DNA from: Phycisphaeraceae bacterium
GTDB taxonomy: Bacteria; Planctomycetota; Phycisphaerae; Phycisphaerales; Phycisphaeraceae
Reading direction: 5' to 3'
Length of the DNA stretch: 64,000 nucleotides
Assembly (NCBI GenBank): GCA_029260715.1
Contig: JAJDCS010000009.1
Coordinates: forward strand, 115,483 to 179,482
This document shows positions 45,395 through 56,766 of this stretch, piece by piece. Below the pieces are notes generated by a model. That model saw only the letters and a program-made list of their open reading frames with translations. It had not been told where the DNA came from and searched no databases. A program made the position numbers and the translations under genes. The first letter of the stretch is position 1; every line of letters starts with the position of its first letter.

Positions 45395-46009
45395 TTACCC
45401 CACCGATGCAAGCCTCCGCTGGCGTAGGACCTTCCACGTGACGACACCGATGACCCCCACGGCCACCGCGGCGATCAGCAGCACCTGCATAGCGAAAGAC
45501 CATTCCTGGAGCGTCTGCAGGTCAACTTTTTGTGCCAGGTACCACGCCAGGAGCACCCACACGGGCACGCTCATCAGGGCAGCGGCCCCGTCGAAAGCCA
45601 CCATTTTCCACCACGGGATCTTAAACGCGCCTGCGCTGAAGTAGATCGGCGTGCGTAGGCCGGGCATGAACCGGGCTAAAAAAAGTGTCTTGCCCCCGTG
45701 TTTATGGAAGGAAATCTCGGCGGTGGCCAGACGCTGGGGGCTTAGGTATCGGCGGATCAGGGGCAGGCGCTGCACGTGTTGGCCGTAACGCCGGCCCATG
45801 AAGTAGACCATCAAGTCAGCGCCCAGCACCGTGCTAAATGCCAGCGGCAGCATGATCGTGATGTCCGCCTGCCCGCTCCCACACAGATAGCCCCCCACTA
45901 GAAGGGGTAAATCCTCGGGGATCGGCATGCCGAACCCGCCGGCGAAAATCACGATCACCACCCCTAGGTATGGCAGGTGGATGATGAACTGTTCAATGAA
46001 TGCTTGCAT
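45395..46009 (-). CDS. DedA-family membrane protein
   Basis: A 204 aa protein of about five helices with the family blocks AGGFGMPIPEDLPLLVGG, YFMGRRYG and the conserved arginine segment FLARFMPGLRTPIYFSAG. DedA proteins are putative lipid-carrier flippases or transporters, needed for membrane integrity and undecaprenyl-phosphate recycling in some bacteria. The upstream region holds TACAAT and a purine-rich GGAACGGG segment near the start. It is the first gene of a pair with the YggS gene. Confidence 0.88.
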   Translation of the reverse strand: MQAFIEQFIIHLPYLGVVIVIFAGGFGMPIPEDLPLLVGGYLCGSGQADITIMLPLAFSTVLGADLMVYFMGRRYGQHVQRLPLIRRYLSPQRLATAEISFHKHGGKTLFLARFMPGLRTPIYFSAGAFKIPWWKMVAFDGAAALMSVPVWVLLAWYLAQKVDLQTLQEWSFAMQVLLIAAVAVGVIGVVTWKVLRQRRLASVG

Positions 46010-46139
46010 ATCCCGTTCCAGCTGAATTGTAATATCGGTAGATGCCCGTGTCTGCTGCGAAGTTTGCTTGCCCCTGTCTTATAAGAAAACATACAGGCGG
46101 AGGAAGCTGCAAATTATGCGGCCTGTACCGACACAAACA

Positions 46140-47537
46140 TCACGCCCCGCCCTCGGATCGCCCCCGCACCCACCGCATGGCTTCTTCACGGCTTGAGAGT
46201 TCCCCTTCAAGTTGTGCGTCATACACCTCTTCTAGCAGCTTTCCGATCCGTGGGCCGGGGTGCAGCCCCATGGCGATTAGGTCGTCGCCGCTGACCCAGG
46301 GCGTAGGGGCGACACCCTGTTCGAATAACTGCCTGCCCTGGTCTTGGAGTTGCCCGATCACCGACCCGATCTCCCGCCGATAAGCCATCGCCCCCACCAG
46401 CCACGCCGCCTGGGGCCAGTGCGTGTCGGCCAGCAACCGCTTTTGCTTGGCAATGCTTAACGACGGCCAACCCAGCGTAGCAGGCAGTAACCCCAAAGTT
46501 CTGTTCAGTGCGTCGCGGTGGTCGTTGCTCAAGCACAGCGCCTTGCGCCACCGCTTGGTGATCGGGGCGAGCCTGTCCCGCACAAACCCGCGCACCGCTT
46601 CGGTTAGCGTCTGGTCTTGTGCGGGGCCGGTAAAAAAGTGCCTGTCCAGCAGCCACGCGGCTAGCAGTGTGGCGTATGCGACGGGTGGCCCTGGTTGGGC
46701 GGGCGGTCCCTTCGGGATCACGGCTGAGGTGTCGGCGGCTTCGACCAGCGAGGCCACCGTGGATAGCTGCGCGTCGGCGTGCTCCTCATCCAGCGCCGGG
46801 CTGTCCAGGTGTAACTGCTGGATCAGCCGAATGGCGTCGGCGGAGCGGCGGTCGACGCCGCCCCCGGCTGTTGAGCCGGGCGGCTGACCGGGCGTGAGCA
46901 TCCACATAACTTCTTGACCGATGCGCTCGCGGCTGATCCGGGCCAAGTGCTTGGCGACGGGCGGGATCGCCTGGGCCGTGCCGGGCTCAATCTCAAACCC
47001 CAGGCGCGTGGCGAACCGCACGGCCCGGAGCATGCGCAAATAGTCTTCTTCAAACCGCTGCTTGGCGTCGCCAATGGCGCGGACCACGCCCGCTTTCAGG
47101 TCGGCTTGGCCGCCCACGAAGTCGATGATCTTCTCGCTGCCGTCCGGGGCCAGCGGGTCTTCGAACAGGCCGTTGATGGTGAAGTCACGGCGCTGGGCGT
47201 CGTGCTGGGCGTCGGTGTAGTGGATGCTGGTGGGGCGTCGCCCGTCTTCGTAGCCCCACTCGCTGCGAAAGGTGGCGACCTCGACCGGGTGTTTCCAGGA
47301 TTTGTGCATCGCCACCTGCACGACGCCGAACGCCTCGCCCACGAAACGGGTGCGTGAGAATAATTGTCGCACAACCTCCGGCCGCGCGTCGGTCGCCACA
47401 TCGTAGTCTTTTGGCTTGAAGCCGAGCAGTTCGTCGCGCACGCACCCGCCGGCCAGGTACGCCACGTACCCGGCGCCTTTGAGCGTTTCGACGATTCGTA
47501 CCGCGTCTTGGCGGGCTAGTGACGGGGCGGGGGTCAT
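46140..47537 (-). CDS. tRNA CCA-adding enzyme / poly(A) polymerase family
   Basis: About 465 aa of the class II nucleotidyltransferase family. The active-site block GYVAYLAGGCVRDELLGFKPKDYDVATDA carries the GG and DxD metal residues; the RRDFTINGLFEDP, AIGDAKQRFEEDYLRMLRAVRFATRLGFEIE (RRxxR-type) and neck-body domains follow. It could add CCA to tRNA or poly(A) tails; the family members cannot be separated safely here. There is no HD domain visible at the C-terminus. TACACT lies eight bases before the ATG. Confidence 0.88.
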   Translation of the reverse strand: MTPAPSLARQDAVRIVETLKGAGYVAYLAGGCVRDELLGFKPKDYDVATDARPEVVRQLFSRTRFVGEAFGVVQVAMHKSWKHPVEVATFRSEWGYEDGRRPTSIHYTDAQHDAQRRDFTINGLFEDPLAPDGSEKIIDFVGGQADLKAGVVRAIGDAKQRFEEDYLRMLRAVRFATRLGFEIEPGTAQAIPPVAKHLARISRERIGQEVMWMLTPGQPPGSTAGGGVDRRSADAIRLIQQLHLDSPALDEEHADAQLSTVASLVEAADTSAVIPKGPPAQPGPPVAYATLLAAWLLDRHFFTGPAQDQTLTEAVRGFVRDRLAPITKRWRKALCLSNDHRDALNRTLGLLPATLGWPSLSIAKQKRLLADTHWPQAAWLVGAMAYRREIGSVIGQLQDQGRQLFEQGVAPTPWVSGDDLIAMGLHPGPRIGKLLEEVYDAQLEGELSSREEAMRWVRGRSEGGA

Positions 47538-47607
47538 AGACCAGAAGTGTAGCGAAATCACTTGCTGGAGATGAACGGTGTGAGTCGGGCAGGCCGAGGG
47601 TTTTAAG

Positions 47608-48042
47608 CTACTTCACGCCGCCCCACTGGAACTCGCCGTTGGGGCCTAGCTGGGAAAACGGGTTGTATGCCACCTCCCACAAGTGCCCGTCGGGGTCGGC
47701 GAAATAGCCTGAGTAGCCTCCCCAAAAGACTTTCTGACCCGGTTTGATGATCTTCCCGCCCGCCTTTTGGGCTTGGACGAGTGTTTGATCGACTTCTGAT
47801 TCGGAGTTCACGTTGTGAGCGACCGCGACGCTGGAATACCCCGACCGCTCGGCGGGCACTTGCGCGTCTTCGGCGAGTTTGTCCCAGGGGTACAGGCCGA
47901 GGGCCATGTTCTGCATGTTGTAGCACACGACCGTGTCGGCTTGCTTTTCGTCGGCAACTTGCCAGCCCAGCGCGTCGTAAAAGGCGCGGGCTTTTTTTAG
48001 GTCGGAAACGCCCAGCGTGATGAGGCTTAGTCTTTGCTGCAT
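47608..48042 (-). CDS. VOC-family (glyoxalase/bleomycin-resistance-like) protein
   Basis: A 144 aa protein with two beta-alpha-beta-beta-beta units (LSLITLGVSDLKKARAFYDALGW, then KVFWGGYSGYFADPDGHLWEVAYNP). Metal ligand positions such as the C-terminal Glu in WEV are present. Substrate cannot be read from sequence; many members act on small hydrophobic or electrophilic compounds. It follows the MBL-fold gene on the same strand with 55 bases between. Confidence 0.85.
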   Translation of the reverse strand: MQQRLSLITLGVSDLKKARAFYDALGWQVADEKQADTVVCYNMQNMALGLYPWDKLAEDAQVPAERSGYSSVAVAHNVNSESEVDQTLVQAQKAGGKIIKPGQKVFWGGYSGYFADPDGHLWEVAYNPFSQLGPNGEFQWGGVK

Positions 48043-48097
48043 GGTCCGCTCATGTGGGTTGGGGTTAACGAACCGTGCCGCACTTCTGGGTGAATAT

Positions 48098-49021
48098 TTA
48101 CTTGATGCTCAGCCAGGCCGTAGGCTTGCCCTGCTCGGTTAAGATCACGCGCCCCGCAAGCCGGCTGTCCTGGTCGAACACGCGTCGCACCGCTTGGGGG
48201 CAATTGCACTGGCGGCTGGGGTGCAAGAGCACGACGTGGCGAGGCCCGCCGTGGGGGCATTGGTCGGTGATCCGTTGCACCGCGTCGAACGCTTGCTCGT
48301 TTGATAAGTGCCCCCGCCCGCCCATGATCCGTTGCTTGAGCATCTCGGGCCGATCACTGGTGACCTGCATACGCGGGTCGTAGTTGCTCTCGATGGCTAA
48401 CAGGTCCACACCCGCGAAGCGGGTAATCAACTCATCGGGCACGCACCCCAGGTCCGTGGCGTACCCGATCCGACCCGCTTGCGACTCCATCAAAAACCCC
48501 GTCGTGCCCTTCCGGTCATGCGGCAGCGCTACCGTGCGAACGCTCAACCCCGCCACCGGCTCGAACGGTTGGCCGTTCACTTCGCGCAGCAGCCCCGCCC
48601 GCTCTAACAGCCGGGCGTTTTCGCCGCGGCGGTAGATGGCTTTGAGGTGGCGGGTGTGGAGGTAGACCGCGATGCGCTTGGCGGCCAGTGTGTTGAACCA
48701 AGTGGGCTTGAAGTGGTCGTGGTCGAGGTGCGTCAGGCAGATCGCGTCGATGTCGTCGATGGATAGCCCGATGCCGTTGAGCAAGCGCGCCGTCGTGCGC
48801 GGGCCGAACCCGGCGTCGACCAGCACCACCGCCCCGCCTAGCTTGACCACCGTGGCGTTGCCCGACGACCCGCTGCCCAGCACACACACCCGCAGCACAC
48901 CCGTGCCGCCGCGGCGCCCGCCCGCTTGCCGGTCGAACAGCACAGGCCCGGACCGCCGCACGGGCTTGGGCACCGGTGCTTCAAACAGCAGCATCTGCGA
49001 GGGGTGGTGGCGTATGGACAT
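48098..49021 (-). CDS. Metallo-beta-lactamase-fold hydrolase (YycJ/WalJ-like)
   Basis: About 307 aa. An N-terminal extension of about 45 residues is followed by the MBL fold: VCVLGSGSSGNATVVK, the metal motif LTHLDHDHFKP, and GYATDLGCVPDEL. The layout and the GSGSSGN start resemble YycJ/WalJ proteins, putative 5' exonucleases in DNA repair, though the family is mixed. AGGAG precedes the ATG at 49021. The C-terminal HPSRQCNCPQAV and EQGKPTAWLSI segments are typical. Confidence 0.82.
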   Translation of the reverse strand: MSIRHHPSQMLLFEAPVPKPVRRSGPVLFDRQAGGRRGGTGVLRVCVLGSGSSGNATVVKLGGAVVLVDAGFGPRTTARLLNGIGLSIDDIDAICLTHLDHDHFKPTWFNTLAAKRIAVYLHTRHLKAIYRRGENARLLERAGLLREVNGQPFEPVAGLSVRTVALPHDRKGTTGFLMESQAGRIGYATDLGCVPDELITRFAGVDLLAIESNYDPRMQVTSDRPEMLKQRIMGGRGHLSNEQAFDAVQRITDQCPHGGPRHVVLLHPSRQCNCPQAVRRVFDQDSRLAGRVILTEQGKPTAWLSIK

Positions 49022-49142
49022 CCGTGTCTCCTGCCCGGGCGGACCGGACCAGTGTCACGCCACCACCGGGCCCTGTCAATACAATCGCCGCCCGGTTTTT
49101 ATGTTGTTTCAAGGCCGGGTCTATCTTGACTTGTTGACGCCC

Positions 49143-49171
49143 CTCACAAGCAGAGCGTCTTTGAGTACAAT
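49143..49171 (+). promoter_or_regulatory. Promoter of the DUF47-PiT operon
   Basis: CTCACA (4 of 6) and TACAAT at 49166-49171 with a 17-base spacer. A transcript starting near 49178 gives a leader of about 27 bases. Confidence 0.5.
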
Positions 49172-49204
49172 CCCGACAAGTAAACCCTAGCCGCGAGAGA
49201 ACGT

Positions 49205-49879
49205 ATGCGCACCATTGCCAAACTGTTCGGACGCTCCCCATTCGTGCCTTTGCAGACCCACATGGACCGGGTGGCCCAGTGCATGGACCGGATACCCGAC
49301 ATCTTCGAAGCCTCCAAAGCCGGCGACCGGCAACGGGTTGAGGAACTAGCCGCCGAGATCTCAAAGCTCGAGCACAAAGCCGACGTCGTGAAAAACGACA
49401 TCCGCAACCACCTGCCCAAGGGCATGTTCCTGCCCGTCGACCGGGGGAACCTGCTGGAGATCCTGTCGATCCAGGACGACATCGCAGACAAAGCCGAGAA
49501 CATCGGCGTGCTGCTGACGCTCAAGCCGCTGCAGATGGTCGGCGAGTTCAAGAGCGATTTCAAAGCGTTCCTCCACAAGAATATCGAGGCTTTCGAGTCG
49601 GCCCAGGCGGTGATCCAACAACTCGATGAACTGCTCGAGTCCGGCTTCGGCGGCGCCGAGGCGCAGAAGGTCAACGAGATGGTCGAAGACGTGGCTTTGA
49701 AAGAGCACGAAGCCGACTTGATCCAACGCCAATTGCTCAAGGGCCTGTACGCCAATGAGGACAAGCTTAGCCACGGCAGCTTCGACCTCTGGTCGCGGGT
49801 CTTCCGCGAGGTGGCCCAATTGTCCAACCTTTCCGAGAAGCTGGCCAACCGCGTGCGCATGACGTTGGAACTCAAGTAG
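49205..49879 (+). CDS. DUF47 (PhoU-like) protein
   Basis: A 224 aa all-helical protein of the TIGR00153/DUF47 family, related to PhoU, that accompanies PiT phosphate transporters and probably regulates them. Typical features are FGRSPFVPLQTHMDRVAQC at the start, the acidic helix SKLEHKADVVKNDIRN, PVDRGNLLEILSIQDDIADKAENI and the second helical repeat. It is the first gene of a pair with the transporter (57 bases apart). Confidence 0.93.
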   Translation: MRTIAKLFGRSPFVPLQTHMDRVAQCMDRIPDIFEASKAGDRQRVEELAAEISKLEHKADVVKNDIRNHLPKGMFLPVDRGNLLEILSIQDDIADKAENIGVLLTLKPLQMVGEFKSDFKAFLHKNIEAFESAQAVIQQLDELLESGFGGAEAQKVNEMVEDVALKEHEADLIQRQLLKGLYANEDKLSHGSFDLWSRVFREVAQLSNLSEKLANRVRMTLELK

Positions 49880-49936
49880 CCCCTTCCACTTTCTGTACCG
49901 ATCGACGCCAAGGCCCGGCACCAAACGGAGAGCCGA

Positions 49937-51358
49937 ATGGAAACCGAAACGATCCTCATCATCCTGGCACTGGTGTTCGGCTTTTACATGGCCTGGAGCA
50001 TCGGCGCCAACGACGTGGCCAACGCCATGGGCACGTCGGTGGGCTCGGGCGCGCTGACGCTGACCGGCGCGGTGATCATCGCGGCCATCCTGGAATTCAC
50101 GGGGGCGTTCCTCGTGGGCACGCACGTCTCCGAAACCGTGCGCAAGGGCATTGTCAACCCCGAGGTCTTCGCCAACGAACCGACCATATTCGTATTAGGC
50201 ATGCTCGCGTCCTTGCTGGCGGCGGCGGTGTGGCTGCAGGCGGCGTCCTACTTCGGGTGGCCGGTCTCCACGACGCACTCCATCGTCGGCGCGATCATCG
50301 GGTTCGGCATCGCGCACGCGGGAGCCCAGGCGGTGAACTGGGACAAAGTCGGCACGATCGTATCGAGTTGGGTAATCTCGCCGCTATTTAGCGGGGCGAT
50401 CTCGTTCACGATCTTCCAAGTCATCAGAAAAAAAGTCTTCTTCTCCCCCCACCCGGTGCGAGCCGCCAAGCAGATCACACCGGTCCTGGTATTTCTTGTA
50501 TTTATCATCTTGACACTGGTTACGGTGTTCAAGGGGTTGAAGAACCTGAACCTAGACCTGTCGTTCCCCTCGGCCCTGGGGATTGCGTCGTTGATCGGCC
50601 TCTTCGCGGCGGGGGTCAGCAGGCTGCTGGTCAGATCGGTCAAAGAAGGCGATGGGGAAGCGTCCAACCCCGCGCGCGACGCCTACGTCGCGATCGGCCT
50701 GGACAAGACTGTCAAGCACCTGCGGCGGGTCAAGACCACCGCCACCGGCCAGATGCGCGACGACGTCGCCCATCTGCTGCGCGAGGCGAAGAAGCTGGCC
50801 AAAACCACGCGACACGCACGGTCCTGGGACGCCTCGAGCCAATACCACAGCGTGGAAAAAATATTCGCTTACCTGCAAATCCTCAGCGCCTGCTTCGTGG
50901 CGTTCGCTCACGGCGCCAACGACGTGGCCAATGCCATCGGCCCGCTGTCCGCGATCATCAACACACTCAACGACGGGATCGTGTCACTCAAAGCGCCCGT
51001 GCCCATGTGGACGCTGGCGCTGGGCGGCGTGGGCATCGTCATCGGCCTGGCCACCTGGGGCTGGCGCGTGATCGAGACCGTGGGCAAGCGAATCACCGAG
51101 CTAACCCCCACCCGCGGCTTCTGCGCCGAGTTCGGCACCGCCACCACCATCGTCATCGCCTCTAAGATGGGCCTGCCCATCTCCACCACGCACACCCTCG
51201 TCGGCGCGGTGCTGGGCGTGGGCCTGGCGAGGGGCATGAGCGCACTGAACCTCAACACCGTGCGCGACATCGCCGCGTCGTGGATCATCACCATCCCCGC
51301 CGGTGCCGGGCTGACGGTCGTGTTCTTCTACATATTAAAGCTCTGCTTCGGCCTCTAA
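49937..51358 (+). CDS. Inorganic phosphate transporter (PiT family)
   Basis: A 473 aa polytopic permease with the two PHO-4 signature repeats: GANDVANAMGTSVGSGAL near the N-terminus and GANDVANAIGPLSAI in the second half. A hydrophilic loop (about residues 235-305) separates the halves. Internal STTHSIVGAIIG and STTHTLVGAVLG blocks mark the duplication. It probably imports phosphate with a cation. It forms an operon with DUF47. Followed by a variant of the dispersed repeat. Confidence 0.94.
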   Translation: METETILIILALVFGFYMAWSIGANDVANAMGTSVGSGALTLTGAVIIAAILEFTGAFLVGTHVSETVRKGIVNPEVFANEPTIFVLGMLASLLAAAVWLQAASYFGWPVSTTHSIVGAIIGFGIAHAGAQAVNWDKVGTIVSSWVISPLFSGAISFTIFQVIRKKVFFSPHPVRAAKQITPVLVFLVFIILTLVTVFKGLKNLNLDLSFPSALGIASLIGLFAAGVSRLLVRSVKEGDGEASNPARDAYVAIGLDKTVKHLRRVKTTATGQMRDDVAHLLREAKKLAKTTRHARSWDASSQYHSVEKIFAYLQILSACFVAFAHGANDVANAIGPLSAIINTLNDGIVSLKAPVPMWTLALGGVGIVIGLATWGWRVIETVGKRITELTPTRGFCAEFGTATTIVIASKMGLPISTTHTLVGAVLGVGLARGMSALNLNTVRDIAASWIITIPAGAGLTVVFFYILKLCFGL

Positions 51359-51384
51359 GAATGTGTGTGAGAAGCATGTCCCGC

Positions 51385-51417
51385 GACGAGCCGCGACCGT
51401 AAGGGAGTGGTCCCTTA
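51385..51417 (+). repeat. Variant of the ACGAGCCG dispersed repeat
   Basis: GACGAGCCGCGACCGTAAGG continues into AGTGGTCCCTT. It shares the GACGAGCCG head and GTGGTC-like tail with the 36-bp repeat, and has its own palindrome AAGGGAGTGGTCCCTT. Confidence 0.55.
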
Positions 51418-51501
51418 ATAGTCTTAAATCGACTGAAAATTAATCCGAATCCGTATAACCCGCTTGCGCGAAACAACCGCCCCTGCGCGTAGAATAGCCC
51501 G

Positions 51502-53595
<2,094 letters not shown>

Positions 53596-53647
53596 CCTGA
53601 CCTACGCCACTTAATTCAGGCGTTAGGCCGTAAAGGAGACACTAATC

Positions 53648-54589
53648 GTGCTGTGGCTTGAAATGTCCCGCGACGCTGACCACGGTGGCCCAGGCTGGGA
53701 GTTTGGTACCTGTCTCTGGTCACCGACCAAACGCAAAGGCGGTGGCCGTTGGGGATACTGGGACCTAATGCGGCGCGTTCACAAAGGTGACGTGGTGCTT
53801 CATCTCCGGGGCAGCACCAACAGGCAGCATTTCGTTGGACATTCCATTGCGGATGCGGACGGGTACACCACATCGCATCGTCCACCAAAACCAGGTAATT
53901 GGAACCATGCAACTACGTTCTATCGGGTGCCGCTCGGTGACTACTGCCCATTTGAAGAACCAATCCCACTCGCAACGCTATTCCGTGATCATGCGGACAA
54001 ACTGACTAATTACCATCACGACCACAGTCCTGCGGGGAGCACGAAAGGACGTTTCCTATTTTATGTTCCGCAGGCGGGACGCCTGCAATGCCAAAACGGC
54101 GCATATCTATCAGAACTCGACGCCGAACTTACTGCGATCATATTCGGCAGCGCCTCCGTACCTGAGAATGCGACACAGGTTGCCACAAAGTCGGGACTCG
54201 CCAAGCTCCAAACTCGCATTGGACAAAAAGCCTTTTCGGACGCAGTCCGTGAAAACTACGCACACCGATGTTGTTTCCCTCAATGCACAGTAAGTGATAG
54301 ATCATTTCTGATTGGGGCCCATATCGTACGCTGGAGTGATTCACCTGAGATGCGCGGTAATGTTGCCAACGGTTTGTGCTTCTGCCTTATGCATGACAAG
54401 GCATTTGAAACCGGCCTTTTTGTACTCGACCAAGGCTTACACGTGATACCAACGGCTTTGGCTAAAGTGTCGTTGTGGGCTCAACCCAACATATTGCCAT
54501 TTGAAAATCAACACATCAGAACTGGCGCCGTCCGTCCTTCACTTACATGCCTCCACCTTCATTGGGAACGGGTCGGGTACACGCCGTAA
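53648..54589 (+). CDS. HNH nuclease with N-terminal EVE/PUA-like domain (possible modification-dependent restriction)
   Basis: A 313 aa protein. The C-terminal half holds an HNH_2-type domain: Cys pair near 208-213, AHIVRW (His225), NVANGLCF (Asn241) and LMHDKAFETGLFV (His249), the plan seen in SRA-HNH type IV restriction proteins. The N-terminal 140 residues (MLWLEMSRDADHGG, KGDVVLHLRGS, FVGHSIADADGY) look like an EVE/PUA-type nucleobase-reading domain, by shape rather than firm match. AAAGGAG precedes the GTG start. GC is lower than in uvrB and dispersed repeats follow, which suggests horizontal transfer. No methylase is adjacent, as expected for a modification-dependent enzyme. Confidence 0.68.
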   Translation: MLWLEMSRDADHGGPGWEFGTCLWSPTKRKGGGRWGYWDLMRRVHKGDVVLHLRGSTNRQHFVGHSIADADGYTTSHRPPKPGNWNHATTFYRVPLGDYCPFEEPIPLATLFRDHADKLTNYHHDHSPAGSTKGRFLFYVPQAGRLQCQNGAYLSELDAELTAIIFGSASVPENATQVATKSGLAKLQTRIGQKAFSDAVRENYAHRCCFPQCTVSDRSFLIGAHIVRWSDSPEMRGNVANGLCFCLMHDKAFETGLFVLDQGLHVIPTALAKVSLWAQPNILPFENQHIRTGAVRPSLTCLHLHWERVGYTP

Positions 54590-54673
54590 AACAAAACGCC
54601 CTAACAACCAAGGTGACACGACCAGCTCGCCACTGACGGCTCGTCCGCCAGTGCGATCTACGAACGGTCACCA

Positions 54674-54702
54674 CACTGGCTGACAAGCAGCCAGTGCCAC
54701 CC
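54674..54702 (+). repeat. Hairpin plus TGCCACCC repeat
   Basis: Stem CACTGGCTG / CAGCCAGTG with loop ACAAG, followed by CCACCC. Same plan as 33416-33442. Confidence 0.7.
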
Positions 54703-54779
54703 GATCGAAGGCTGATGTGTAAAACGGTCGATCACACACAGCACCCTGGCGTGCTGCTATAGCCGCCACGGGTAGGACG

Positions 54780-54812
54780 GCCGACTCGCTACGCTCGCTG
54801 GCCGTGGCACCC
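54780..54812 (+). repeat. 26-bp dispersed repeat followed by GTGGCACCC
   Basis: 54780-54805 equals the reverse complement of 33254-33279; the copy runs on into GTGGCACCC, linking the two repeat families. Confidence 0.8.
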
Positions 54813-54925
54813 TTGATTCCGTGCCCAGTTGTCTTTTTGCGGGGCTACTGAGCCGGGCGCCATCACACAGTCTTTGACACAGCTCCAAAAGAGACGCCCA
54901 CACCGTCTTTGATTATCCTATCCTC

Positions 54926-55549
54926 ATGATCCCAGCGATAGAAGCACTCGAACGCTTGCGTGAAGGCAACCGCCGGTTCGCGTCGGAGGAGCGCGACAGT
55001 GGCGCGCTGACGGATCAGTCGCGGCGCAGCGAGCTAGCCACGGGGCAAGAGCCGTTCGCGATTATCCTTGGGTGCTCGGACTCGCGTGTGCCAGCGGAGA
55101 TTGTCTTCGATCAAGGGCTGGGCGACTTGTTTGTTATCCGCGTGGCGGGGAACATTGTCGCGCCTTCCCAAGTCGGTAGCGTGGAATTCGCGGCGGCCCA
55201 GTTCGGGACGCGCCTGGTGGTGGTGCTGGGTCATTCCCAGTGCGGCGCGGTTCTGGCCACGCTGGACCAGCTCCGGCGGCCCACGCAAAGCCGGTCGCCC
55301 AATATGCGTTCAATCGTTGACCGCATTCGGCCGTCCGTGGAGCCGTTGCTGACAACGGAACTGCGCGACGACGCCGATGCTTTGGCGCACCAAGCGGTGC
55401 GCGCGAACACGCGTGCCTCGGCTGCTCAATTGCGACACGGGTCGGCGATTTTGGAGCAACTGATCCAGACGGACGGCCTGCTTGTCGTCGGCGCCGATTA
55501 TTCGCTGGAGACGGGGCTAGTTGATTTCTTCGACGGCGTGCCCGGCTAA
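54926..55549 (+). CDS. Beta-class carbonic anhydrase
   Basis: A 207 aa zinc enzyme that interconverts CO2 and bicarbonate. Zinc ligands and the active-site pair are visible: Cys50-x-Asp52-x-Arg54 in LGCSDSRVP, and His103 and Cys106 in LGHSQCGAVL. The IRVAGNIVAP and GSVEFAAAQFG blocks are typical. No signal peptide, so cytoplasmic. TATCCT sits six bases before the ATG, again without a ribosome site. Confidence 0.94.
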   Translation: MIPAIEALERLREGNRRFASEERDSGALTDQSRRSELATGQEPFAIILGCSDSRVPAEIVFDQGLGDLFVIRVAGNIVAPSQVGSVEFAAAQFGTRLVVVLGHSQCGAVLATLDQLRRPTQSRSPNMRSIVDRIRPSVEPLLTTELRDDADALAHQAVRANTRASAAQLRHGSAILEQLIQTDGLLVVGADYSLETGLVDFFDGVPG

Positions 55550-55679
55550 CCGCGGGGATGGGCGGGCCTGATTGGGCGCGGGTGACGGGCGGGTTGGTCC
55601 TGCTTCCCGGTTGGGCTCGTTTGGGATGCCGCTAAAAAGTCAAACTTGTTTTGCGTCACCGCTCGCCGACAAGGGGCGT

Positions 55680-56489
55680 TCAGTTGAACGCCAGCCACCC
55701 GCCGGGGATGTCTCGCCTCTTTCTGCCGATCAAAGCTTCATAGACCAACTCATTGCCGTCCGTAGAGACCCGGTGGACAAACGGCTCGTGGACGTCGCCA
55801 TCCATGGCACCGTCGGAGAGCATCCGCCGTATGAGCCTGGAAAAACCCGAGCGGTCATCCTTTGACATAAAGTCGCTCTTGATGGTGAAGGCTGCCCACC
55901 CGCCGTTTTCGATGCGGTTGAACGCCGCGGCGAAGACGCTTGGGGGGATGTCACCGAACCCCAAGGCCGCCACGCAGGTAAGGCAGTTGAAACTGTGCTG
56001 GGCAAGCAGGCTTTCTTGATCGGCAGGCAGGTCTGTGAGGTCGCCCACGACGTAGTCGTTGTACAAGCCGGGCCTGTCACGCTGGGCGGCAGCGGCGGCC
56101 TGCTCGAAAATATCGATCCCCACGAATCGCTCGATACCACGGCCCCGAAGCACATCGGCGACATAGCCGTTCCCAGCGCCTAAGTCGAGTACCGTCAAGT
56201 CTTCAGGGGCTTGACCCGCTTCTTGGATTGCAGGCAGCAGAAGGTCGGCCACTTTCTGAGGCGACCGGCATTGGAACAGGTCATAGACCCACTTCTCATA
56301 GAGGCCGGGGACAACATAAACATCGCCGTAGTCATGAAGCCGGATCTTTTGCCAGCCACATTCAGTGTTTACAACGATCCACTCTTCGTCCTGATCCATA
56401 CCGCTATCAAGCACAGGCAGTGCCACTTCGAGTGATTGGATCGCTTCATGTAGGTGCGACGTGTACGGCTCGGTTGTCAGTTGGCTCAT
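55680..56489 (-). CDS. SAM-dependent methyltransferase
   Basis: About 269 aa, class I methyltransferase. SAM motif I VLDLGAGNGYVADVL (about 112-126) and the acidic loop VGIDIFEQA are clear. The N-terminal 95 residues (HLHEAIQSLEVALPVLDSG, VVNTECGWQKIRLHDY) have no known domain to my reading; DFM-type class I C-terminus follows. Substrate unknown. The ATG at 56489 is preferred to 56534 on the basis of AGGAC upstream and normal length. It is isolated on the minus strand. Confidence 0.8.
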   Translation of the reverse strand: MSQLTTEPYTSHLHEAIQSLEVALPVLDSGMDQDEEWIVVNTECGWQKIRLHDYGDVYVVPGLYEKWVYDLFQCRSPQKVADLLLPAIQEAGQAPEDLTVLDLGAGNGYVADVLRGRGIERFVGIDIFEQAAAAAQRDRPGLYNDYVVGDLTDLPADQESLLAQHSFNCLTCVAALGFGDIPPSVFAAAFNRIENGGWAAFTIKSDFMSKDDRSGFSRLIRRMLSDGAMDGDVHEPFVHRVSTDGNELVYEALIGRKRRDIPGGWLAFN

Positions 56490-56766
56490 GGATTGTCCTG
56501 CCCTCTTATCCTGTCCAGCCTTTCTCATCACCACGCGGCACGAGCGATTAGAGCCGGACCAAATACTTCGAATTCAAAGCATAGCACCGAAAACACTTTG
56601 GGGCAATACAGCCACTATTTCATAAAAATCGGACAATCCGCTGTGAATTCGAGATAAAATGCGCTCTTAATAGGCTTTGCGCTATATTATATAATTTGTG
56701 TTAGAAATAATTCGGCGTATGATCTACCAATCGAGGGAATGATCCACAATTGAGCAAGGTGCCTGT

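Larger units (their letters stand above)
54590..54925. other. Repeat-rich intergenic region
   Basis: About 335 bases with several hairpins and dispersed repeat modules (CACTG-CGGCTCGTCCG-CAGTG near 54625, TGCCACCC element, 26-bp repeat). No gene is visible. Confidence 0.6.
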
